Shown here: one piece after another, positions 36,067-44,302 of the stretch | Numbering within the stretch: position 1 is the first letter of the stretch | Layout of the letters: every line of letters starts with the position of its first letter | Assembly: GCF_016888005.1 (NCBI RefSeq) | Contig: NZ_JAFDVE010000002.1 | Location: forward strand, 173,248-237,247 | Reading direction: 5' to 3' | DNA: 64,000 nt | Origin: Phycicoccus sp. CSK15P-2 | Lineage (GTDB): Bacteria; Actinomycetota; Actinomycetes; Actinomycetales; Dermatophilaceae | Notes under the pieces: generated by a model | What the model saw: only the letters and a program-made list of their open reading frames with translations | The model's database searches: none | What the model was told of the DNA's origin: nothing | Position numbers and translations under genes: made by a program

Positions 36067-36671
36067 GCCGGGGCCTCCGGGAACGGGGTCCGCGACCCCG
36101 GCGCCGACATCGCACCCCGGATGCTGCGGATCACGAGCTCGTCCCGCTCGGGCACGGTGCCGTCCGCTCCCAGGTGGACGACGTACCAGGCCCGGAACCC
36201 CTGGACGGCCGAGACCAGTCTGCGTCCGACGTAGGCGGTGTGGTCCTCCGCGGCGCCGTACCAGTCCTCGGCAGGGATGATGTGGTCAGCGACGAACCCG
36301 GCCTGTCGGACCGCGACGAGGTCCGGGCGGTCGACGACGACCACACCACGGAAGGCTCGGGTCTCCTCGTGGAGAGCGACCAGAGTCGTGAGGGCGCGGT
36401 CCAGGGTCGCGGCGTCGACGCCGAGGACGGTGAAGACGACGACAGGGAGGAGGTCGGGCTCGGGGACCTGGAGACGGTCGGCGCGGAAGCTGCGGCGGGC
36501 CACGCCGACCCCGTGCGGGGGGGTGAAGACGCGCCACACGATGTCGGTGAGGACCCTGCTGCCACGGACCCGGGGAAGCAGCTCCTCGACCGTGAACCGG
36601 TAGCCCGGGAGACGTCGCACCCGCGCGGCGAACCGCTGGCGGCGGTCGGCCCGCCGGTCGTAGGGGCTCAC
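36063..36671 (-). CDS. uncharacterised protein in the glycan operon
   Basis: A 202-residue soluble protein without a recognised family. It has an Arg-rich N-terminus, an alternating strand-helix pattern (LLPVVVFTVLGVDAATLDRALTTLVALHEETRAFRGVVVVDRPDL) resembling the nucleotide-binding half of a GT-A transferase, and a DWYGAAEDHTAYVGRRLVSAVQGF segment. No DxD motif is evident. Stop and start codons overlap both neighbours by 4 bp. It could be a degenerate glycosyltransferase or an accessory subunit; the function is unknown. Confidence 0.7.
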   Translation of the reverse strand: MSPYDRRADRRQRFAARVRRLPGYRFTVEELLPRVRGSRVLTDIVWRVFTPPHGVGVARRSFRADRLQVPEPDLLPVVVFTVLGVDAATLDRALTTLVALHEETRAFRGVVVVDRPDLVAVRQAGFVADHIIPAEDWYGAAEDHTAYVGRRLVSAVQGFRAWYVVHLGADGTVPERDELVIRSIRGAMSAPGSRTPFPEAPA

Positions 36672-37753
36672 CGGACGACCCCGGCGAGCTCGCCGAGAAG
36701 GGCTGCGGCGTCGGCGGCACCGTTGCCGGGGTCGGCCGCGCGGGCGGCCTCGGCGAGGGAGGGGCCGCGGTCGAGAAGGGCATCGACGGCGGCATCACCC
36801 GCGGGGCCGGTGAGCGTGCGTACGGAGAGTGCCCACCCCCGGGCCGCGGCGTGCTCCGCACGGGTCACCTGGTCGTCGAGCGAGGTCTCGTCGTTGGGCA
36901 CGAAAAGGGTCGGGAGCCCGAACCGCAGGTGTTCGTGGAAGGAGTTGTAGCCGGCGGCGGCGACCGCGACGTCGAAGGCCGCGAGGTGCTGTGAGATGGG
37001 GAAGCGCCGGACGAGGTGGACGTCGCCACGGGAACCGGCCTGCTCGGCGATGCTCGGCTGGGTGACGCAGACCCCGACGCCGCGCGCACCGAGGGCGCTG
37101 ACCGCCGCGCCGACCTCGTCGCTCGTGTCGTTGATGTTCCCTGCGCCCAGCGAGACGAGGGCGAGCGGGCCGTCGGGCGGGAGCCCGAGCGCGATGCGCG
37201 CGCCCGCCCGGTCCGAGCACTCCTCGGGGTCGAGCAGCGTGACCGGCCCGACCCGGTGCGCGTCGGTGCCGACCGTCGCTCCGCGGTCGGCTGCCGCCGC
37301 GAGGTCCCCGGGCTCGAGCACGGCATCGAACCACTCCACCTTCGAGAGCTGGTGGCTGTTGTGCCGGGGCTTCCACATCGCACGCCGTGACCACACGGCG
37401 CGGGTCCCGGGTGACGCCGCGACGGCGTCATCGAGCCCGGAGTACGGGTGGGTGCCGTCGAACACGAGGACCGCGGGGCGCAGCCGGAGGACCGCCTCGC
37501 GCATCCGCTCGGCGAACAGCCAGCGCCACTCGCCGGAGTCCATACCCGTCGCCTGTGCGCTCGGCAGGTACTCCCACGGCACGTCGTAGGCTGCGACCAC
37601 GGGCACCGCCTGGCTCAGCGAGACGATGTGCGGCCGCAGACCGGTACCCAGCCGCCGACCGTAGGCGAGCAGCCGCGTGAGGTGCCCCATGCCCGCGCCG
37701 TTGCTCGACACCAGGAGGACGACGGGGGCGTCTCCTCCCACTGCGCGCGACAT
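36668..37753 (-). CDS. GT-B glycosyltransferase, MurG/UGT-like
   Basis: A 361-residue GT-B enzyme. The N-terminal VVLLVSSNGAGMGHLTRLLAYGRRL loop is like MurG/UDP-GlcNAc-transferases, and the C-terminal domain has PLALVSLGAGNIND, PISQHLAAFDVAVAAAGYNSFHEHLRFGLPTLFVPN and QVTRAEHAAARGWAL, the GT28-type donor-binding region. It is the first gene of a four-gene minus-strand operon (transferase, unknown protein, GT4, acyltransferase). CATGAT lies 8 nt before the ATG and may be its -10. It likely makes an early lipid-linked intermediate (inference). Confidence 0.88.
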   Translation of the reverse strand: MSRAVGGDAPVVLLVSSNGAGMGHLTRLLAYGRRLGTGLRPHIVSLSQAVPVVAAYDVPWEYLPSAQATGMDSGEWRWLFAERMREAVLRLRPAVLVFDGTHPYSGLDDAVAASPGTRAVWSRRAMWKPRHNSHQLSKVEWFDAVLEPGDLAAAADRGATVGTDAHRVGPVTLLDPEECSDRAGARIALGLPPDGPLALVSLGAGNINDTSDEVGAAVSALGARGVGVCVTQPSIAEQAGSRGDVHLVRRFPISQHLAAFDVAVAAAGYNSFHEHLRFGLPTLFVPNDETSLDDQVTRAEHAAARGWALSVRTLTGPAGDAAVDALLDRGPSLAEAARAADPGNGAADAAALLGELAGVVR

Positions 37754-37798
37754 GGTGAACGATCATGCCACGCGTGGGAGTGGCCCGAAGGCCTGGGC

Positions 37799-37804
37799 TA
37801 GACT
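37799..37804 (+). promoter_or_regulatory. candidate -10 box (TAGACT) for the export operon
   Basis: TAGACT lies 52 nt upstream of the dehydrogenase start, within the only intergenic gap between the two divergent glycan operons. Unlike many neighbours this transcript would carry a leader with a ribosome site. Confidence 0.3.
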
Positions 37805-37856
37805 CCTGGCTGCTCTCGGTCCGGGGGCGCCTTCCCAAGAGCAGCAGGAGATGTGC

Positions 37857-39119
37857 ATGTCCGTGGACGTCACCGTCATCGGCCTCGGGTACGTGGGGCT
37901 GCCTCTGGTCCAGGAGGCGGTGCGGGCCGGCCTGGTCGTTCGTGGTTTCGACATCAACGGCGGCGTCGTCGACGCTCTCAACGCGGGGCACTCACACATC
38001 GACGACATCAGCGACGACGAGCTCGCCGAGATCCTCTCCGGCGGTTTCGAGGCCTCCACCGACGAGGCCGTCATCGCGGATGCCGACACCGTCGTCATCT
38101 GCGTACCGACCCCGCTCGGCGAGGACGGAGGTCCCGACCTCCAGGCGGTCGAGGGCTCGGTGCACGCCATTGCCCGTAACCTCACGCCCGGGACACTCGT
38201 CATTCTCGAGTCCACGACCTACCCTGGCACGACCGACGAGGTCGTCCGGCCGATCCTCGAGGCCGGAGGGCTCACGGCGGGCACGGACTTCCACCTCGCG
38301 TTCTCTCCGGAGCGCATTGACCCCGGCAACGCGCAGTTCGGCGCGAAGAACACCCCGAAGGTCGTCGGCGGCTACACGCCGGAGTGCGGCGACATGGCTG
38401 CTGCCTTCTACGGCCGTTTCGTCGACACCGTGGTGCGGGCCAAGGGCACCCGTGAGGCCGAGACGGCCAAGCTGCTCGAGAACACGTACCGTCACATCAA
38501 CATCGCGCTCGTCAACGAGATGGCGCGGTTCTGCCACGACCTCGGGATCGACCTCTGGGACGTCATCGACGCCGCGAAGACCAAGCCGTTCGGGTTCCAG
38601 GCGTTCTACCCGGGTCCCGGCGTCGGCGGTCACTGCATCCCCATCGACCCGAACTACCTCTCCTACAACGTGCGCGCCAAGCTGGGCTACCCGTTCCGCT
38701 TCGTCGAGCTCGCCCAGGAGATCAACACGACCATGCCGGCCTACGTCGTCCAGCGGGCCCAGGACCTCCTCAACGAGGACGCCAGGGCGATGCGTGGCGC
38801 GACCGTCCTCCTCCTCGGTGTCACGTACAAGCCGAACATCGCCGACCAGCGCGAGTCGCCGGCCGTCCCCGTGGCACGGCAGCTGCTCGACAAGGGCGCG
38901 GACGTGCGGTTCCACGACCCGCACGTCTCCTCGTGGTCGGCGTTCGGCGACGTCGTTCCGTGCGTGCCCGACCTCGACGCCGCCGTTCGAGAGGCCGACC
39001 TCGTCGTTCTCCTCCAGAACCACCGGGCCTACGACGTGGCGGCCCTGGCGGCCGCGTCGCACCGGTTCTTCGACACTCGCGGCGTCGCGGCCCCAGGTGA
39101 CCGGGTCCACCGTCTCTGA
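37857..39119 (+). CDS. nucleotide-sugar 6-dehydrogenase, WecC/WbpA-like
   Basis: A 420-residue UDP-sugar dehydrogenase of the UDP-N-acetylhexosamine branch (UDP-GlcNAc or UDP-ManNAc to the uronate). Motifs are VIGLGYVGLPLVQEAVRAG (NAD), CVPTPL, ESTTYPGTT, FSPERIDPGN, KLLENTYRHINIALVNEMA, and the catalytic-Cys loop GVGGHCIPIDPNYL. The C-terminal domain has LLGVTYKPNIADQRESPA. ATG 37857 is chosen over 37851 because GCAGGAG ends directly before 37851. It is distinct from ugd at 17.5 kb. It is the first gene of an operon with the ABC exporter. Confidence 0.9.
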   Translation: MSVDVTVIGLGYVGLPLVQEAVRAGLVVRGFDINGGVVDALNAGHSHIDDISDDELAEILSGGFEASTDEAVIADADTVVICVPTPLGEDGGPDLQAVEGSVHAIARNLTPGTLVILESTTYPGTTDEVVRPILEAGGLTAGTDFHLAFSPERIDPGNAQFGAKNTPKVVGGYTPECGDMAAAFYGRFVDTVVRAKGTREAETAKLLENTYRHINIALVNEMARFCHDLGIDLWDVIDAAKTKPFGFQAFYPGPGVGGHCIPIDPNYLSYNVRAKLGYPFRFVELAQEINTTMPAYVVQRAQDLLNEDARAMRGATVLLLGVTYKPNIADQRESPAVPVARQLLDKGADVRFHDPHVSSWSAFGDVVPCVPDLDAAVREADLVVLLQNHRAYDVAALAAASHRFFDTRGVAAPGDRVHRL

Positions 39120-40008
39120 GGGCGGCGGTCTCCCGCTGCCTTCACCCCTCAGCCCTGCCGAGGCGGCCGACCTCGCGCGACGTCACGGCCTGACCCCCCT
39201 CGCCGGACGTCCCCGGCTGCGGTCTTACGTCGCGCAGGTGTGGGAAAGGCGCCAGTTCATCCTCACCCTCTCCTCGGGACAGTCCACGGCGCGCTACCAG
39301 AGCAACCGGCTGGGACAGCTGTGGTCGCTGCTCAACCCGGCGCTTCTCGTCGTCAGCTACTTCCTCATCTTCGGGGTGCTGTTGCGCACGAGCAGGGGCG
39401 TCGACAACTTCGTCGGGTTCCTGTCGATCGGCGTGGTCCTCTTCGGGTTCAGCGCAGCGGTCATCGGGGCCGGTTCCAAGGCGTTGTCCAGCAATGTCGC
39501 CCTCGTACGGGCCCTGCGCTTCCCACGAGCGGCGCTGCCGATCTCGGTCGCCATGACCGAGCTCATCGCGGCGCTTCCGGCCTTGGGTCTGCTCCTCGTT
39601 CTCATGCCCGTCCTCGGGGAGCCGATCCGTGTGCAGTGGCTGCTCCTCCCGGTCTCCGTCCTCCTCCAGGTCCTCCAGATCACGGGGCTGTCCCTGGTGG
39701 GGGCCAGGCTCGTCGACATCTCCCGCGACCTCGCCAACCTCATTCCCCTGTTCCTGCGCATCTCGCGGTATCTCTCGGGCGTCTTCTTCAGCATCGCCAC
39801 CTTCTCGGCCGGCTTCCCAGAGCCCGTGGGAGCTGTGCTGCGGTACCAGCCCTTCGCGGTGCAGCTCGAGACGGCGCGACAGTCGCTGATGGCCGAGTTC
39901 CCGTTCGAACCCCAGGTGTGGCTGGCCTCGGCGGGGTGGTCCGTGGGCCTCTTCGTGGTCGGCTTCGTGGTGTTCTGGCGGGGGGAGGGCTCCTATGGGC
40001 GAGGCTGA
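39097..40008 (+). CDS. ABC-2 type polysaccharide exporter permease
   Basis: A 303-residue permease of the Wzm/TagG class with six transmembrane helices in the ABC2_membrane domain and the typical amphipathic YQSNRLGQLWSLLNPALLVVSYFLIFG entry segment. GTG 39097 overlaps the dehydrogenase gene by 23 bp; no other start is available before the conserved region. The gene overlaps the ATPase gene by 14 bp. It would export a lipid-linked glycan together with the next protein. Confidence 0.92.
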   Translation: MTGSTVSEGGGLPLPSPLSPAEAADLARRHGLTPLAGRPRLRSYVAQVWERRQFILTLSSGQSTARYQSNRLGQLWSLLNPALLVVSYFLIFGVLLRTSRGVDNFVGFLSIGVVLFGFSAAVIGAGSKALSSNVALVRALRFPRAALPISVAMTELIAALPALGLLLVLMPVLGEPIRVQWLLLPVSVLLQVLQITGLSLVGARLVDISRDLANLIPLFLRISRYLSGVFFSIATFSAGFPEPVGAVLRYQPFAVQLETARQSLMAEFPFEPQVWLASAGWSVGLFVVGFVVFWRGEGSYGRG

Positions 40009-41737
40009 GGCGACGCCATCGGTCGTCGTCAGCCACGTCGACATCGTCTACCGCGTCTTCGCCGGTCGCAGGCCGGGCTCGCGTGGACCGCGGTCATGGC
40101 TCTCCCGCGACGAGGAGAACCGCTCGGTCCGGACGGTGCACGCCGTGAAGGACGTGTCCTTCGTGGCTCGGCACGGGGAGTCGATCGGGATCATCGGGCG
40201 GAACGGCTCGGGCAAGTCGACGTTGCTGCGCGCCGTGGCCGGGCTCATGCCGCCGACCAACGGTCACGTCTGGAGCGACGGCACCCCGTCACTCCTCGGG
40301 GTCAACGCGGTCCTCGTCAAGCAGCTCTCCGGAGCGCGCAACATCTACATCGGCGCCCAGGCGCTCGGGCTGTCCAGGGAGGAGGTCGACGACGTCTACG
40401 CCGACATCGTCGAGTTCTCCGGTATCGGTGATGCCATCGACCTTCCGATGTCGGCGTACTCGTCGGGGATGGCGGCGCGGCTGCGGTTTGCGATCTCGAC
40501 CGCGGCGGTCCCGCCGGTGTTGGTCGTCGACGAGGCCCTGGCCACTGGGGATGCCGACTTCCGGGCTCGCAGCAGGGAGCGCATCGAGGGCCTCCGAGAG
40601 CGTGCCGGCACGGTGTTCCTGGTGTCCCATTCGGCGGCGTCCATTCGGTCGATGTGCGACCGTGCCATCTGGCTGGACAGCGGAGAGCTGGTCGCCGACG
40701 GGCCCGTCGACCTGGTGCTGGAGGCCTACCAGTCGAGCAGCAAGCGCCCACCGAGATCCCATCCGCCGGCCGAGCCGGACGTTCCCGGTGTCGAACGGTG
40801 GTCGGGCGACACCAGGTACCACACCTCGGCCCTGACCTCGAGGCGCGGGCTGCAGGACCAGACGGACACGGTCGTGCTCGCGTCCGGTGCCGACCTGGCC
40901 CTGGCGCTGGCGTGCGTTCCCGGCGGTGCGTCGGTGGCCGCGCCCGTGCTGCTCACCCACCCGACCCGGCTCATGCGGACGACCCGCGCGGAGATCGAGC
41001 GGCTGGGGCCCCAGCAGGTCGTTCTCGCGGGTGGCCCCGGCATCATCGGTGCCGAGGTCGCCGAGGCCGTCGACGCCCTCGGCGTGGTCGTCCACCGGCT
41101 CGGCGGCGACGACTCCGTGGCGACCTCACGGGTCATGCTGACCGACCTCACGGAGGTCACGACCCTGGACGTCGTCTACCTTGCCCCCGTCGGGGAGAGC
41201 GGCGCGGTGCTGACCGCCGCGATCTCCTCCGAGCCCGGGACGAGCAGGGTCCTCCTGGTGGGAGAAGACGGTCTGACCGCCGAGACGGAAGCGGCTCTGG
41301 AGCAACTGTCGGTGCGTGTCATCCGGGTGTTGGCCGACGACGACACCCTCGACGGGGCAGCGCTGGAGCGACTGCGGTCGCTGGCACGCGAGGGGGTGCA
41401 GAGAGTCCTGACGCCGACGGCAGCCGCGGCGGCTGCTGCCGTCTCGCAGGACTCGCACGGGCGCGGGGTGGACGTCGTGTACGTTGCCTCCGCGGACGAC
41501 ACCGCGGTCGGCGACGCCGTCACGGGCGCAGGCGTCGCCGAGATGGCGGGCGCACCCTTCCTCCTCGTGGAGCGTGATGACGTCCCCCAGGTGACCCACG
41601 AGGAGCTCGAGCGGCTGGCGCCGAGCCACATCGTGCTGCTGGGCGGACCGGCCACCATCACCCCGGCGGTGCGTGCCCGGCTCGCCGACTACCTGGTGTC
41701 CGACGCCGACGACGCCGGACCGGCTCCGGCGCTTTGA
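39995..41737 (+). CDS. ABC exporter ATPase fused to CWB2 (cell-wall-binding repeat 2) module
   Basis: A 580-residue protein. Residues 1-250 are a Wzt/TagH-type ATPase: Walker A GRNGSGKST (68-76), the Q-loop region replaced by LLGVNAVL as in TagH/Wzt, signature YSSGM (155-159), Walker B VLVVDE (175-180) and switch His212. Residues about 265-570 contain CWB2-type repeats with RWSGDTRYHTSAL, VVLAGGPGIIGAEVAEAVDALGV, VHRLGGDDSVATSRV and HIVLLGGPATITPAVRARL. CWB2 is normally found outside the cell on surface proteins. Here it occupies the position of the Wzt C-terminal glycan-recognition domain. There is no signal peptide, so the module should be cytosolic. Confidence 0.93.
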   Translation: MGEAEATPSVVVSHVDIVYRVFAGRRPGSRGPRSWLSRDEENRSVRTVHAVKDVSFVARHGESIGIIGRNGSGKSTLLRAVAGLMPPTNGHVWSDGTPSLLGVNAVLVKQLSGARNIYIGAQALGLSREEVDDVYADIVEFSGIGDAIDLPMSAYSSGMAARLRFAISTAAVPPVLVVDEALATGDADFRARSRERIEGLRERAGTVFLVSHSAASIRSMCDRAIWLDSGELVADGPVDLVLEAYQSSSKRPPRSHPPAEPDVPGVERWSGDTRYHTSALTSRRGLQDQTDTVVLASGADLALALACVPGGASVAAPVLLTHPTRLMRTTRAEIERLGPQQVVLAGGPGIIGAEVAEAVDALGVVVHRLGGDDSVATSRVMLTDLTEVTTLDVVYLAPVGESGAVLTAAISSEPGTSRVLLVGEDGLTAETEAALEQLSVRVIRVLADDDTLDGAALERLRSLAREGVQRVLTPTAAAAAAAVSQDSHGRGVDVVYVASADDTAVGDAVTGAGVAEMAGAPFLLVERDDVPQVTHEELERLAPSHIVLLGGPATITPAVRARLADYLVSDADDAGPAPAL

Positions 41738-41740
41738 GGT

Positions 41741-42673
41741 TCACCTCCCGGCCGGCCTGCGGTACTCCTCGTATCGGTGACCGGACAGGCCGGCGATGGT
41801 CCCGACACCCGAGGCCAGCCGCCGGACCGCGAGTGGCCGCAGGTCGGGGCGCAAGAGGGCCAGCGGGGCCAGGACCGCACCGTGCCCAGCTCGCAACACT
41901 GCTCTGGCGACCACTCCCGGGACGGCCGACCACCCGCCGATCATCCGCCGGGCCACGGCGTCACCGGCACCGGACCGGTACGCCCGGCGCACGTACCAGT
42001 GCCAGGTGAGCCGAGAGGCGTCCACATGCTCGTCGACGACGGCCTCCTCGCACCACTCGATCGTGTGGCCCGCACGTCGCGCTCTGATCGAGAAGTGCAG
42101 GTCGCTGGAGCCGGTGTACCGGAAGGCGTCGTCGAACGGCTCCGGCAGGGCCTGCAGAGCCTGCCGCGAGACGAGCAGGTTGTTGGTGTACGCCTTGCTC
42201 ATCCGTTCGCCGGTTGGCCTTCGGCCCGTGGGGTCGAAGAGGTCGCTGTGCCGTGCCCATGCCGGGGCGTCGTCGGGCAGCAGCCGGTGCGACGGGCCGG
42301 TGACGAGGTCGGCACCCGACGCCCGCCAGTGCTCGACGAGCCGGTGGAGCCAGTCGGGGCGGGCGATCTCGTCGTCGTCGATGAACACGACGGCGTCGGC
42401 GCCGATGCCGAGGGCCTCCCTGACCACTCGTCGACGCGCCGCGGGGATGCCGGGGTCATCCTCGACCACGTAGGTGGTGGGCCACCCGGTGACCGCCGCG
42501 GCATCGGTGGCGGCCGCCCCGCCCGAGCCATCGGCGTCGTTGTCGACGACGACGAGCCCGAGGCGGGCGCCAGGGACCGGGTCGAGGGAGGCCAGACTAT
42601 CGGCGAGCCGGCGCAGGCCGTCCGGTCGACGGCACGTGGCGACACCGACAACGACGAAGGCATCGGTGCTCAG
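41741..42673 (-). CDS. glycosyltransferase family 2 (probable CTG start)
   Basis: A 310-residue GT2-type transferase. The GT-A core starts at [21 protein letters not shown] and has [27 protein letters not shown] (DDD metal site) and [22 protein letters not shown]. The C-terminal 70 residues are basic and hydrophobic. No ATG, GTG or TTG can precede the first conserved strand without entering the opposite-frame shadow of the CoA-transferase gene. A CTG at 42673 overlaps that gene's TGA (CTGA) and follows GGAGG by 7 nt, so CTG is the best start. Confidence 0.8.
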   Translation of the reverse strand: MSTDAFVVVGVATCRRPDGLRRLADSLASLDPVPGARLGLVVVDNDADGSGGAAATDAAAVTGWPTTYVVEDDPGIPAARRRVVREALGIGADAVVFIDDDEIARPDWLHRLVEHWRASGADLVTGPSHRLLPDDAPAWARHSDLFDPTGRRPTGERMSKAYTNNLLVSRQALQALPEPFDDAFRYTGSSDLHFSIRARRAGHTIEWCEEAVVDEHVDASRLTWHWYVRRAYRSGAGDAVARRMIGGWSAVPGVVARAVLRAGHGAVLAPLALLRPDLRPLAVRRLASGVGTIAGLSGHRYEEYRRPAGR

Positions 42674-43323
42674 TGGTCCACCTCCCGGGCGGTTCCTACG
42701 GTCAGCGCGGCGCCGGTGGCCTCGCGGACACGCTCCTCGGTGACACCCGGTGCCAGCTCGCGCAGCACGAAGCCGTCCGGGGTGACGTCGATGACGGCGA
42801 GATCGGTGATGACCCTGTGGACGACGGCCCGGCCGGTCAGCGGCAGGGAGCACTCCTCGACGAGCTTGGGCGAGCCGTCTCTGGCGACGTGCTCCATGAG
42901 AACGATCACCCGCCTCGCGCCGTGCACGAGGTCCATCGCGCCTCCCATGCCCTTGACCATCTTGCCGGGGATCATCCAGTTGGCGATGTCCCCGGTGGAG
43001 GACACCTGCATCGCGCCGAGGACGGCGGCGTCCACCTTGCCGCCCCGGATCATCCCGAAGGACGTCGCGGAGTCGAAGTACGAGGCACCTCGGCGGACGG
43101 TGACGGTCTCCTTGCCCGCGTTGACGAGGTCGGGGTCGACGGCGTCCTCGGTGGGGTAAGGCCCGACGCCGAGGATGCCGTTCTCGGACTGCAGGACGAT
43201 CTCGACGTCGTCGGGGATGTGGCCGGGCACGAGGGTCGGCAGGCCGATGCCGAGGTTGACGTAGGCGCCGTCCTCGAGTTCGGCGGCGGCGCGTGCGGCC
43301 ATCTGCTCGCGGGTCAGGGGCAT
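42670..43323 (-). CDS. scoB: 3-oxoacid CoA-transferase subunit B
   Basis: A 217-residue beta subunit carrying the catalytic glutamate in [15 protein letters not shown]. Other family blocks are [30 protein letters not shown] and [17 protein letters not shown]. It is probably succinyl-CoA:3-ketoacid CoA-transferase for ketone-body or acetoacetate use. It lies 3 bp downstream of subunit A in an operon. Confidence 0.92.
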   Translation of the reverse strand: MPLTREQMAARAAAELEDGAYVNLGIGLPTLVPGHIPDDVEIVLQSENGILGVGPYPTEDAVDPDLVNAGKETVTVRRGASYFDSATSFGMIRGGKVDAAVLGAMQVSSTGDIANWMIPGKMVKGMGGAMDLVHGARRVIVLMEHVARDGSPKLVEECSLPLTGRAVVHRVITDLAVIDVTPDGFVLRELAPGVTEERVREATGAALTVGTAREVDH

Positions 43324-43326
43324 GTG

Positions 43327-44106
43327 TCAGGACTCCTCGACGTGTCGCACGGTGCGCTTCTCGATGCGCTTGTCGGCCGCCTGCTCGGGAGTCAGTGCCA
43401 GTACCCGGTGGACGTAGACACCCGGCAGGTGGACATCGTCCGGGTCGATCTCGCCCGGCTCCACCAGCTCTTCGACCTCCGCCAGGGTGGTCCGGCCGGA
43501 CATCGCGCAGAGCGGGTTGAAGTTGCGGCTGGACTTACGGAAGACGAGGTTGCCGTGCCGGTCCCCTTTCCATGCTCGCACGAGGCCGAAGTCGGCGGCG
43601 ATCGCGTGCTCGAGGACGCACTCTCTTTCTTGTCCGTCCGTGACGAAGACCCGCAGCTCCTTGGCGGGGGAAGCGACGGCCACTCCGCCGGCGCCGTCAT
43701 AGCGCCACGGCAGCCCACCGTCGGCGACCTGGGAGCCGACACCGGTGGGGGTGAAGAACGCAGGGATGCCGGCGCCACCTGCCCTGAGGCGCTCCGCGAG
43801 CGTGCCTTGGGGGGTGAGCTCGACCTCGAGCTCACCCTCGAGGTACTGCCGGGCGAACTCCGTGTTCTCCCCGACGTACGAGGCGATGATCCTGCGGATG
43901 CGGTGCGCGCGCAGCAGGATGCCGAGCCCCCAGTCGTCGACCCCGCAGTTGTTGGAGACGACCTCGAGATCCGTCGTACCGGCCCGGTGGATCTCGTCGA
44001 TGAGGACCGAGGGGATGCCGCAGAGCCCGAAGCCGCCCACGGCAAGGGTGGAGCCGTCGGGTATGCCGGCCACGGCCTCGGTTGCGGTGGCGACGACCTT
44101 GTCCAT
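43327..44106 (-). CDS. scoA: 3-oxoacid CoA-transferase subunit A
   Basis: A 259-residue alpha subunit. The CoA-binding loop LAVGGFGLCGIPSVLI is near residue 20, and SNNCGVDDWGLGILL, ASYVGENTEFARQYL and GIPAFFTPTGVGS are present. ATG 44106 is selected over the open frame up to 44244 because the family begins at DKVV and TAGAGT lies 7 nt upstream (leaderless-type). It forms the heteromeric enzyme with subunit B. The closely related 3-oxoadipate CoA-transferase is the alternative assignment. Confidence 0.92.
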   Translation of the reverse strand: MDKVVATATEAVAGIPDGSTLAVGGFGLCGIPSVLIDEIHRAGTTDLEVVSNNCGVDDWGLGILLRAHRIRRIIASYVGENTEFARQYLEGELEVELTPQGTLAERLRAGGAGIPAFFTPTGVGSQVADGGLPWRYDGAGGVAVASPAKELRVFVTDGQERECVLEHAIAADFGLVRAWKGDRHGNLVFRKSSRNFNPLCAMSGRTTLAEVEELVEPGEIDPDDVHLPGVYVHRVLALTPEQAADKRIEKRTVRHVEES

Positions 44107-44113
44107 GGCGCGA

Positions 44114-44119
44114 ACTCTA
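44114..44119 (-). promoter_or_regulatory. leaderless-type -10 box (TAGAGT) for scoA
   Basis: TAGAGT on the minus strand, 7 nt before ATG 44106. The 180 bp from here to the amidase start holds no gene. Confidence 0.45.
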
Positions 44120-44302
44120 GTGCGGTTGTCGCAAGTCGAGGGTCGCTCCGCACGTTCTCGTGGAACGGTAGGGCTCCGTGGGTCGACCGGCCGCTGAGAA
44201 GGGCTCAGATTAAGTGGCTTCTCGTGTGACTCCAGTGTCCTCACGGTGCTTGTGTGTCATTCTGTTGGCGTCCGTGTACCCCTGCTTGCTTGGACATTCC
44301 CC

